A stretch of DNA of 64,000 bases from Halomonas elongata. Lineage in GTDB: Bacteria; Pseudomonadota; Gammaproteobacteria; Pseudomonadales; Halomonadaceae. The translations under genes and the position numbers were made by a program. Below the pieces are notes generated by a model. That model did no database searches, was not told the origin of the DNA, and saw only the letters and a program-made list of their open reading frames with translations. Positions 57,001-64,000 of this stretch are shown one piece after another (position 1 is the stretch's first letter; every line of letters begins with the position of its first letter). The DNA lies in the NCBI RefSeq assembly GCF_029081005.1, contig NZ_JAJQTQ010000001.1:124001-188000 (forward strand), written 5' to 3'.

Positions 57001-57959
57001 CCCGCGCGCCGACCCGGGCGATCCGCGAGCACTGGTGGATCGCCAGCTACTCGGCGCTGCGCACCGGCGCCACGCCGGAGGAGGACAGCGCAGCAGCCAC
57101 CGCCGTCGAGGCCGAACCGGCCCCCGAGCCCACCACCGCCGACGAGGCGACGGCCATGGAGGTGATCGACGAGCCCTTCGATGCCGCCGCGGCTACGGTG
57201 AGCGAGGGTTCGCTTCACCGCTTCCCCCGCGGGCCCTCGGCGGGCACCTTCCTGCACGGCCTGCTGGAATGGGCCGGCGAGGAAGGCTTCGCCCGAGTGG
57301 CGGAAGACGCCGAACTGCGCGCCGACACCCTGGCCCGGCGCGCCAACCGTCGCGGCTGGGAGGGTCAGATCGCCGCCCTCGAACAGTGGCTACCGGAGCT
57401 CTTGACCACGCCGCTGCCGGTGCCGGATTCGAGCGATGGCGAGACCGCGCCGCTGCGCCTCGATGCCCTGAGCGACTATCGCATCGAGCTGGAATTCTGG
57501 TTCGCCGCGCATAAGGTCAACACACGCAAACTGGACGCCCTCGTAAGCGCTCACACACTCGGCGGGCGCCCCCGGCCGGCGCTCGAGCCTGACACCCTCA
57601 ACGGCATGCTCAAGGGCTTCATCGACCTGGTAGTGGAGCACGAAGGCCGCTTCTACGTGCTCGACTGGAAGTCCAACCACCTGGGCGCGGACGATGCCGC
57701 CTACACCGAGGCGGCGATGGCCGAGGCCGTGCTCGAGAAGCGCTACGACGTGCAGTACTGCCTCTACCTGCTGGCCCTGCACCGGCTGCTCGAGGCCCGG
57801 CTGCCGGACTACGACATCGAGCGCCACCTGGGCGGGGCGCTCTACGTCTTCCTGCGCGGCACCCGCGCACCCTCCCGCGGCGTGCACGCCGAACGCCCGC
57901 CGAGCGAGCTGATCCTCGCGCTCGATGCCCTGTTCCGCGCCGAGGAGGCCAACCCATGA
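54048..57959 (+). CDS. recB: Exodeoxyribonuclease V subunit RecB
   Basis: This encodes a 1303-residue SF1A helicase-nuclease. Walker A is [11 protein letters not shown] (about 29-39). Helicase motifs include [52 protein letters not shown]'s start, and [19 protein letters not shown]. The C-terminal RecB nuclease has [11 protein letters not shown] (about 1200) and [15 protein letters not shown]. Two unusual insertions are seen: [15 protein letters not shown] near residue 108 and a duplicated [14 protein letters not shown] at 469-484, just before motif III. Both should be loops. It overlaps recC and recD by 4 bp each. Confidence 0.97.
   Translation: [1303 protein letters not shown]
55452..55499 (+). 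repeat. 24-bp tandem duplication inside recB
   Basis: Two copies of GCGGCTTCGGGCGCTGAAAA plus AGAAC/AGAGC-type ends lie head to tail, differing by one base in 24. They keep frame and add one eight-residue unit. The recent look (nearly identical copies) suggests replication slippage. Confidence 0.85.
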
Positions 57960-60166
57960 CCCCGACATCATCCAACGCCGCCCCCCTCGGTGCTCATCCC
58001 ATCGATACCGACGCCGCCCCGGAAGCCGCGCTAATTCAAGCGCCCGAAACCGCGCTGAGCGATACCGGTGCGCTGTTCGCCCTGCTCGACCGCTGGGTCG
58101 ACCGCGGCTGGCTGCGCTCGCTGGACCGCGCCTTCGCCGCCTTCCTGCATCGCGAGGCGCGTAAGGACAATGAGGTGAGTGAGGCCTCACCCCTGCTGTT
58201 GCTGGCGGCGGCACTGGCCAGCCACCAGCTCGGCCGCGGCCACGTCTGCCTGGACCTCGCCCAGACGCTGGCCACCCCGGACCTCGCACTCTCGCTGCCG
58301 CCGGAGGGCGACAGCCTGGAGGACCCGCCGCCGCTGCCCAGCCGGGTGATGGCCGCGCTCGACCTCGACGCCTGGCGTGCCGCCCTGGCCCAGCCCGAAC
58401 TGGTGGCCACCGGCCCCGGCAGCACCCCGCTGGTGCTCGCCGGCACCGCCGAACGCCCCCGGCTCTACCTGCGCCGCTACTGGCAGCATGAGCAGGATAT
58501 CCACAGCCGGATCGTCGCGCGGCTGGGTGAAACGGATAGCGACGACGCCCCGGACGCGGCCCGCCTGCGCCCGATCCTCAACGCGCTCTTCCCCGACCGG
58601 GGCGATGCACCGCAAGCGATCGACTGGCAGAAGGCCGCCTGCGCCCTGGCCGGTCGCTCGCGCTTCGCGGTGATCACCGGCGGCCCCGGCACCGGCAAGA
58701 CCACCACCGTGGTGCGCCTGCTCGCCCTGCTCCAGGCTCAGGCACTCGGTGAAGGCCAGGGAGAAGGAGAGCGAGCCCTGCGCATCCGCCTGGCCGCCCC
58801 CACCGGCAAGGCCGCCGCCCGGCTCAACGAGTCCATCGCCGGCCAGGTAGCCAAGCTCGCCCTCGACAGCCTGGCCGACGATCCCGAGCGGCTGCGAGGC
58901 GTGATCCCCAAGGACGTCTCGACGCTACATAGATTGCTGGGCTCGCGACCGGACACCCGCCGCTTCCGCCACGACCGCCACAATCCTCTGCCGCTGGACG
59001 TGCTGGTGGTGGACGAGGCCTCGATGGTCGACGTGGGCATGATGGCCGCGATGCTCGAGGCACTGCCGCCCCGGGCGCGGCTGGTGCTGCTGGGCGACAA
59101 GGACCAGCTCGCCTCGGTGGAAGCCGGCTCCGTGCTGGGCGACCTGTGTGCCCGGGCCGAGCGCGGCCACTACACCCCGGCCACCACCGAGTGGCTGGCC
59201 CAGGCCACCGGCCAGCCGCTGCCCACGAACACCCTCGACGCCGACGGCCAGCCGCTCGACCAGAGCATCGCCATGCTGCGCGTCAGCCACCGCTTCACCG
59301 CCGACAGCGGCATCGGCCAGCTCGCCGCAGCGATCAACCTGGAGGCCGAGCCCGCCGCCAAGCGCAAGGCGATTGGCGACGCACTGGGCGCCGGCTTCGC
59401 AGACCTCTCGCACCACAAGCTTTCCGCCGACGACGAACGCGGCCTGGCTCGCCTGGCCGTGACCGGCTGCCCCGAGCGCTTTCCCGGAGGCCACAACGCC
59501 GACACACCGCCGGTGGGCTATCGCCACTTCCTGAGCGTGATGGCCGAGCGGCGCCCGGCGGACGACGCGGATCAACAAGCCTTCGATGACTGGGCCCGAG
59601 CGGTGCTGGCGGCCCACGGCGACTTCCAGCTGCTGTGCGCGCTGCGCCGCGGCCCCTGGGGCGTGGAAGGCCTGAACGAGCGGGTGCGCCAGGCGCTGGA
59701 GCGGGAGAAGCTGATCGGCAGCCAGGACGGCCGCCAACGCTGGTACCCCGGCCGCCCGGTGCTGGTCACCAAGAACGACTACGGCCTGGGGCTGATGAAC
59801 GGCGATATCGGCATCACCCTGGATATGCCGCGCCCCGATACCTCACCCAACGACAAGGGCCGACGCCTCCTACGGGTGGCCTTCCCCGCCGGCGACGGCA
59901 CCGACCGCATCAAGTGGGTGCTGCCCTCGCGCCTGCAGGCGGTGGAGACGGTGTTCGCGATGACGGTCCACAAGTCACAGGGCTCGGAGTTCACCCACGC
60001 CGCCCTGGTGCTGCCCGACGCGCCGAACCCCATTCTCACCCGAGAGCTGGTCTACACCGGCATCACCCGCGCCCGCCACTGGCTGACGCTGGTGGAAACC
60101 GGCCGCGGCCAACTGATGGACGCGGCGCAGCGGCGAGTGATGCGGGTGAGTGGGTTGGGAAGTTGA
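57956..60166 (+). CDS. recD: Exodeoxyribonuclease V subunit RecD
   Basis: This encodes a 736-residue SF1B 5'-3' helicase. Walker A is TGGPGTGKTTT (241-251), motif II is VVDEASMVD, then LLGDKDQLASVEAGSVLGDL, and the C-terminal motifs are FAMTVHKSQGSEFTHAALVLP and YTGITRARHWLTLVE. The N-terminal domain that contacts RecC is longer and alanine-rich. Its start overlaps recB by 4 bp. Two further partial copies of its 3' end lie downstream (60515-60600 and 62038-62500), but this copy is complete. Confidence 0.97.
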   Translation: MTPTSSNAAPLGAHPIDTDAAPEAALIQAPETALSDTGALFALLDRWVDRGWLRSLDRAFAAFLHREARKDNEVSEASPLLLLAAALASHQLGRGHVCLDLAQTLATPDLALSLPPEGDSLEDPPPLPSRVMAALDLDAWRAALAQPELVATGPGSTPLVLAGTAERPRLYLRRYWQHEQDIHSRIVARLGETDSDDAPDAARLRPILNALFPDRGDAPQAIDWQKAACALAGRSRFAVITGGPGTGKTTTVVRLLALLQAQALGEGQGEGERALRIRLAAPTGKAAARLNESIAGQVAKLALDSLADDPERLRGVIPKDVSTLHRLLGSRPDTRRFRHDRHNPLPLDVLVVDEASMVDVGMMAAMLEALPPRARLVLLGDKDQLASVEAGSVLGDLCARAERGHYTPATTEWLAQATGQPLPTNTLDADGQPLDQSIAMLRVSHRFTADSGIGQLAAAINLEAEPAAKRKAIGDALGAGFADLSHHKLSADDERGLARLAVTGCPERFPGGHNADTPPVGYRHFLSVMAERRPADDADQQAFDDWARAVLAAHGDFQLLCALRRGPWGVEGLNERVRQALEREKLIGSQDGRQRWYPGRPVLVTKNDYGLGLMNGDIGITLDMPRPDTSPNDKGRRLLRVAFPAGDGTDRIKWVLPSRLQAVETVFAMTVHKSQGSEFTHAALVLPDAPNPILTRELVYTGITRARHWLTLVETGRGQLMDAAQRRVMRVSGLGS

Positions 60167-60175
60167 TGGGCTCCC

Positions 60176-60460
60176 TTATCCATGCGGTTGATGAGTGCCA
60201 CTTTCGGCCAGGAACGGACTTTGTCGTGTCACGTCTGGCTCAGGGCATGGCTGTGTGTCCTGTTTGGCCACCTCTGGAAACGGGAACACCAGCCCCTTGT
60301 AGACCGGCTCGAACGTCCGAACGTACCCGCACACCGAACCCTGTAGCCGCTCCAAAGAGCGGTCTGTGGCATCAGCCGCTGCATAGGGCCGCCACTGACT
60401 GTTCTCTCGCATCACCATGACACCCGTATCTAAACAAAACCTTGGTTTTCTTTGCGTCAT
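60176..60460 (-). CDS. Hypothetical protein, doubtful
   Basis: This 94-codon frame starts MTQRKPRFCLDTGVMVMREN in the roughly 570-bp space after recD. It has no recognised domain, no signal peptide and no good ribosome binding site. Composition is unlike a membrane protein. It is included because nothing else explains the interval and the frame is open throughout. It may be a remnant of inserted DNA. Confidence 0.25.
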   Translation of the reverse strand: MTQRKPRFCLDTGVMVMRENSQWRPYAAADATDRSLERLQGSVCGYVRTFEPVYKGLVFPFPEVAKQDTQPCPEPDVTRQSPFLAESGTHQPHG

Positions 60461-60514
60461 GGCGTCATATCGTCGTTAGCTTCAGGCATGCCTGATGCGA
60501 TGCACCTGCATCCG

Positions 60515-60600
60515 CACGGGACCCGCGCCAAGCACTGGCTCATCCTGGTCGAGGCCGGGCGGGGTCCATTGCTTGATGCAATGGAACGGCGGGTGATACC
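60515..60600 (+). pseudogene. Degenerate remnant of a recD 3' end
   Basis: Translation gives GTRAKHWLILVEAGRGPLLD, continuing AMERRVIPG, which aligns without gaps with the RecD C-terminus GITRARHWLTLVETGRGQLM and so on. Nucleotide identity to recD is much lower than that of the copy at 62038-62500, so this is an older remnant. Only about 30 codons remain and there is no start codon in a plausible context. It lies between recD and the diguanylate cyclase gene. Confidence 0.7.
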
Positions 60601-60735
60601 GGGGATCATTGGCACTCACCTGACTTGCCGCTACCTTGAAACGTTTATATTTCACCAAGCCGGCATGAGAGGAGCTCACCTCCAAGGCCAGAGTGGTGAG
60701 GTTTTCACTCACTACAGGACGCGGAGAGTCAGCCT

Positions 60736-61941
60736 GTGCCGTCACCCAACACAAGATACCTCCTGCACCGGCTGACCGGTCAGTTCCGCGAAACGGCCAG
60801 GGAAGCGATGTATCGCCGGGAGATCGCGCCCAGGGTGCGGCTCGAATCCAGTCTGTCGCTCTGCGTGGCGGCGCTGGTCTTCGGCATGTTCGCCATCTCC
60901 GACTACCACTACACCGGCGTGAGCACGGAGCTCTATCTGCTGCTCGTCATGCGCCTGGTGGTGGTGGTCTCTTGCCTCGTTCTCGCTTTCCTGATCGGTC
61001 GCGTCGGCGACTATAACCGCCGGATCTGGCTACACGCCCTCCCCCTCTGGATCCTGGCGACGGGCATCATCCTGATCGTGCCCCTACGGCCCGAGAGTCT
61101 CCCCACCCAGGTCACCTCATTGCTAGTGGCCATCACGGCGTTCTACCTGCTGATCCCCAACCTCTTGCCCGTGGTGGCCATCGCCAGCCTCTATCTGAGC
61201 GTAGGCTTCCTGACCACGGCAGTGTCGGTGGCCGACATCTCTGTCGTGGTCACCCTGCGCATCCTGCTGCTGGTGATCATGGCCAACGCCGTGGGGTTCT
61301 TCGCGCTGCTGCGCCTGGAAACACTTCAGCGCAAGCAGTTCGCGCTCCTTCAGGACGAGCGTGTCCAGAACCGCCAGCTGGTCGAGGAGATCGCGCACCG
61401 CAAGTCGCTGGAGGCCCAGCTGCGCCAGGTCGCCGAGCAGGATGCGCTGACGGGCCTGGACTCGCGCCGCCACTTCATGGCGCGTGCCGAGGCGCTGCTG
61501 CGGCGCGCACGGCTCGAGAAGGCGCCCTTCAGCCTGTTCATGATCGACGTGGACCACTTCAAGGCCATCAACGACACCTGGGGGCACCGCCAGGGCGACA
61601 CGGTGCTGACCGCCATCGCGGAAACCTGCAAGCGCTCCCTTAGGCCCCAGGACGTGATCGGGCGCTTCGGCGGCGAGGAGTTCATGGTCGCCCTGCCAAA
61701 CACCTACCCTAAGGACGCGCGGGCGGTTGCGGAGCGCCTGCAGCAGAAGGTCAGCGAGCTGCCGGTGATAGACGCCATGCCCGACCACCGCCTGACCGTT
61801 ACCGTCGGCATCGCCGGAGTTCTCGACGAGAAAACCGACCTGGGCGTCCTGATCAACCAGGCCGACCGCGCCCTCTACGCCGGCAAGCACGGTGGCAGGA
61901 ACCGGGTCGTATTGGGCCACGAAGTGAAAGACGAGGTTTAA
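60736..61941 (+). CDS. Membrane-anchored diguanylate cyclase (GGDEF)
   Basis: This encodes a 401-residue protein from a GTG at 60736 with a GGAGA site nine bases upstream. Residues 40-195 form about six membrane helices; a short coiled coil (196-230, ERVQNRQLVEEIAHRKSLEAQL) leads to the GGDEF domain (235-395). The active-site motif is GGEEF (312-316), with DVDHFKAINDTWGHRQGD for metal and base binding. The product-inhibition I-site RxxD is RPQD (303-306), five residues before GGEEF. It is therefore expected to be active and feedback-regulated in making c-di-GMP. It lies between two recD 3'-end fragments and may be cargo of an inserted segment. Confidence 0.92.
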   Translation: MPSPNTRYLLHRLTGQFRETAREAMYRREIAPRVRLESSLSLCVAALVFGMFAISDYHYTGVSTELYLLLVMRLVVVVSCLVLAFLIGRVGDYNRRIWLHALPLWILATGIILIVPLRPESLPTQVTSLLVAITAFYLLIPNLLPVVAIASLYLSVGFLTTAVSVADISVVVTLRILLLVIMANAVGFFALLRLETLQRKQFALLQDERVQNRQLVEEIAHRKSLEAQLRQVAEQDALTGLDSRRHFMARAEALLRRARLEKAPFSLFMIDVDHFKAINDTWGHRQGDTVLTAIAETCKRSLRPQDVIGRFGGEEFMVALPNTYPKDARAVAERLQQKVSELPVIDAMPDHRLTVTVGIAGVLDEKTDLGVLINQADRALYAGKHGGRNRVVLGHEVKDEV

Positions 61942-62037
61942 AGCAGCCCCCCGATACCGCTACCTACCTCACATCCCAACAGGAGCGGTCAGCGGCCCTG
62001 GCAGCTCCATGATGGCCTCCCGCGGAATCGGCCTGGT

Positions 62038-62500
62038 GAAAAAGCTGATCGACAGCCAGGAGGGCCGCCAACGCTGGTACCCCAACAGCCCGGTGCTGGT
62101 CACCAAGAACGACTACGGCCTGGGGCTGATGAACGGCGATATCGGCATCACCCTGGACATGCCGCGCCCGAACACTTCCCCCAACGGTAACAGCCGCCGT
62201 CTGCTGCGGGTGGCCTTCCCCGCCGGCGACGGCACTGATCGCATCAAGTAGGTACTGCCCTCGCGCCTGCAAGCCGTAGAAACCGTCTTCGCCATGACCG
62301 TGCACAAGTCCCAAGGCTCGGAGTTCACCCACGCCGCCCTGATACTGCCCGACGCGCCCAACCCCATCCTCACCCGGGAACTGGTCTACACCAGCATCAC
62401 CAGCGACCGCCACTGGCTGACGCTGGTGGAAACCGGCCGCGGCCAGCTGATGGACGCGTCACAGAGACGGGTGATGAGGGTGAGTGGGTTGGGGAGTTGA
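62038..62500 (+). pseudogene. Partial recD duplicate (3' end) with an internal stop
   Basis: This stretch matches recD from codon about 584 to the stop: KKLIDSQEGRQRWYPNSPVL, then NDYGLGLMNGDIGITLDMPR and so on to RRVMRVSGLGS. Divergence is largely at third codon positions, so it evolved under selection as a recD allele before becoming a fragment. An in-frame TAG (62249-62251) replaces the TGG of IKWVLP. Similarity continues a few bases past the stop (GGCTCCCTTA in both). There is no promoter or 5' part. It is best read as a displaced recD tail from recombination or element insertion. Confidence 0.9.
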
Positions 62501-63145
62501 TAGGCACCGGCTCCCTTATTAATGTCACGGACGCGACTCGCATTCTGGTCATCGGTGGAAACTCGAAGGTGAGACCGCTTGTTCCATTGGCATATCCACA
62601 AACGCTCATGTGTTCATTTGGATATGTTCATACTGTAAGTGCTCACTTGGATTGTAACTGGCTGCTTATGAACACGAACACCGCGGGATGCAGGCTGTGC
62701 TCGCTCAGGTATACTCAAATGGTTACGGTCTCAGAAGCCCATCGACAGGCAGACCGACGCGGCTCTACAGGATGAACGCCGAGGACGCACAGCTTGCAGA
62801 TTATTTGCTCGTCTGTGTGCCCTGGTTTGTTTTTGCGAACCACCCGAGACGGCCAGGGGATAGACCAGAAGGCGGACTCGGCGTGGCTGTGCGTGTCTCT
62901 CAGGGAAGCAGGGGCATAAACCGGATCCCTACGGGAAGAGCTTGTCGACGCTTGGAAAGGCGCTCGCCGATGGATGGATATTGCTTCTGGTCCTCCCTAA
63001 TGATATGACTTCAGGATATTATCGTTGACACTGAGGCAAAGTGATGGGGCAACCCATAAACTAATTCTGAGAATGTCTGGCATGATCTTTTTTTTCATGC
63101 AAATTTTAAATGGACATGAATCATCAAGATAAGCAGGAATAAACG
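62501..63145. other. Non-coding or degraded interval before the FRG gene
   Basis: About 645 bp without a supported gene. Short open frames here lack ribosome binding sites and recognisable domains. GC content falls along the interval, and 63010-63145 is AT-rich and probably holds the promoter of the next gene. Repeated words such as TGTTCAT and ATATG near 62600-62680 are visible but form no clear structure. It has the look of a junction between the host chromosome and acquired DNA. Confidence 0.5.
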
Positions 63146-64000
63146 ATGTGGGATGAGATACCTCAGATTGAGCATCACAATGCCTCAGAACTTCTGAAAC
63201 ATTTTATTGCCAACCAAAGTGCGGGCATTATTTATAGAGGGCTAGGCCATCAGACTTGGACTCTCAGCCCATCAATTTCAAGGGCCACAGGGTCTCGCAA
63301 GCTGAATGCCATCTACGCTGATGACTCAAGGGCATTTAAGGAAATCGCGTACTTAGCAAGATTTGTAAATGCTTGCGATGATGCCGGGCTAAAAGTGGCT
63401 GGAGATAGCGACCAGCTAAGAGAATTTCTATTAGAACCAAGAGGGCCGAACAGTCATGGACGTGTCGTAGATTTATTTAAGTACCCAAGCCTTTGGCCGT
63501 CAGATGACAATGCTGTATTTCACTTCCTTGCACAAGCACAGCACCACGGGGTTCCTACACGACTCTTAGACTGGACAACTTCACCATTAGTTTCTTGCTA
63601 CTTTACTGTTTCCCAGGCCATACATGAACGGAGAAGGCTGCTTTCACAGAGAGAAGATGCAAACCTTTCAGAGTGGATGCTCGCCGTTGTAGAACTTGAC
63701 ACAATTCAAGCAGCAGGATTCAAGGAAACCTTTAAGATTAGACATGCTCCAGGCTCCACCAGCCAGAACTTAGCCGCTCAGAAGGGGCGCTTTACGTTTA
63801 TCAAAGGCTTTGAGCTTGGTGATCTTGATCTTTTGAATCATAGACATTCCCGGAACTACCTAAAAAGGCATCTTCTCCCTCTTTCGGAAGCATACAATCT
63901 GATGCGACAGATAGAAATGTTAGGAGTAACTACAGCGACACTCTTTCCTGGCCACGACGGTGCTGCGAAAGACTCAATTGAAACCATGCTTCTGGAAGAT
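63146..64000 (+). CDS. FRG-domain protein (3' end outside window)
   Basis: The frame is open from ATG 63146 (AGGAA at 63134-63138) to the window end, 285 codons. It starts MWDEIPQIEHHNASELLKHF. The FRG domain is recognised by IIYRGLGHQTWTLSPSISR and HFLAQAQHHGVPTRLLDWTTSPLVSCYF, containing the family's characteristic PTRLLDWT. FRG domains have no established biochemical activity; they are frequent in variable genomic islands. Composition is strikingly AT-richer than all genes before 62.5 kb, pointing to horizontal transfer. The protein may be nearly complete (most are 250-400 residues). Confidence 0.88.
   Translation, partial: MWDEIPQIEHHNASELLKHFIANQSAGIIYRGLGHQTWTLSPSISRATGSRKLNAIYADDSRAFKEIAYLARFVNACDDAGLKVAGDSDQLREFLLEPRGPNSHGRVVDLFKYPSLWPSDDNAVFHFLAQAQHHGVPTRLLDWTTSPLVSCYFTVSQAIHERRRLLSQREDANLSEWMLAVVELDTIQAAGFKETFKIRHAPGSTSQNLAAQKGRFTFIKGFELGDLDLLNHRHSRNYLKRHLLPLSEAYNLMRQIEMLGVTTATLFPGHDGAAKDSIETMLLED

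Noticed and set aside
60452-60775. 107-codon frame as a real gene
   Set aside because: Its only recognisable part is a recD C-terminal remnant; the rest has no homologous look and runs into the cyclase start.
62497-63008. Short plus-strand frames after the recD fragment
   Set aside because: No ribosome binding sites or domains, and they overlap each other.

Overview
The window is GC-rich and densely coded from 1 to about 62.5 kb. Its gene content (several TRAP and Na+-coupled transporters, KatG, an adjacent kynurenine/anthranilate/catechol cluster, a malonate cluster, recCBD) suggests a halophilic gammaproteobacterium, most likely of the Halomonas lineage. This is inferred from gene content only. 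The last kilobase is clearly more AT-rich and looks acquired.

Layout. 0-2.7 kb: an APC amino-acid permease cut by the window edge, a small HTH protein and a periplasmic protein. 2.7-6.7 kb: ilvD, then a TPP-riboswitch-controlled thiamine-salvage operon (Na+ symporter thiV, cysteine-less TenA). 6.9-12.9 kb: a D-amino-acid module (PLP deaminase, RpiR regulator, D-aminoacylase, Rid-family protein, Na+ symporter). 12.9-20.5 kb: mmsA with a divergent LysR gene, katG, a persulfide-dioxygenase-like hydrolase and selO. 20.5-20.9 kb: two unrelated MITE-like repeats side by side. 20.9-26.4 kb: a DUF2252 gene, an NSS transporter, an AFMID-type formamidase, kynureninase and a divergent Lrp-type regulator. 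26.4-37.3 kb: antABC-catBCA, a TRAP transporter, an unusual RidA-like/hydrolase fusion and the divergent regulator antR.

37.4-39.3 kb: an Ada/AlkA fusion and Ogt for alkylation repair. 39.3-46.2 kb: a malonate regulon (matR, TRAP genes, malonyl-CoA decarboxylase and synthetase) whose substrate-binding-protein gene carries an in-frame TGA. 46.2-50.2 kb: a phosphodiesterase, a TetR/HPP pair around a perfect 20-bp palindrome, and a Bcr/CflA exporter with a divergent LysR gene. 50.4-60.2 kb: recC-recB-recD with 4-bp overlaps.

60.2-64 kb: an accessory tail. Two partial copies of the recD 3' end lie downstream of intact recD and bracket a diguanylate cyclase gene, followed by non-coding sequence and a FRG-domain gene that runs off the end. 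This suggests that the recD 3' end is a repeated insertion site.

Metabolic logic. KynB-like formamidase and KynU yield anthranilate. AntABC turns anthranilate directly into catechol, which explains why no benD-type dehydrogenase is present. CatA, CatB and CatC carry catechol to beta-ketoadipate enol-lactone. Tryptophan 2,3-dioxygenase is not in the window. No rRNA, tRNA or CRISPR array was recognised.
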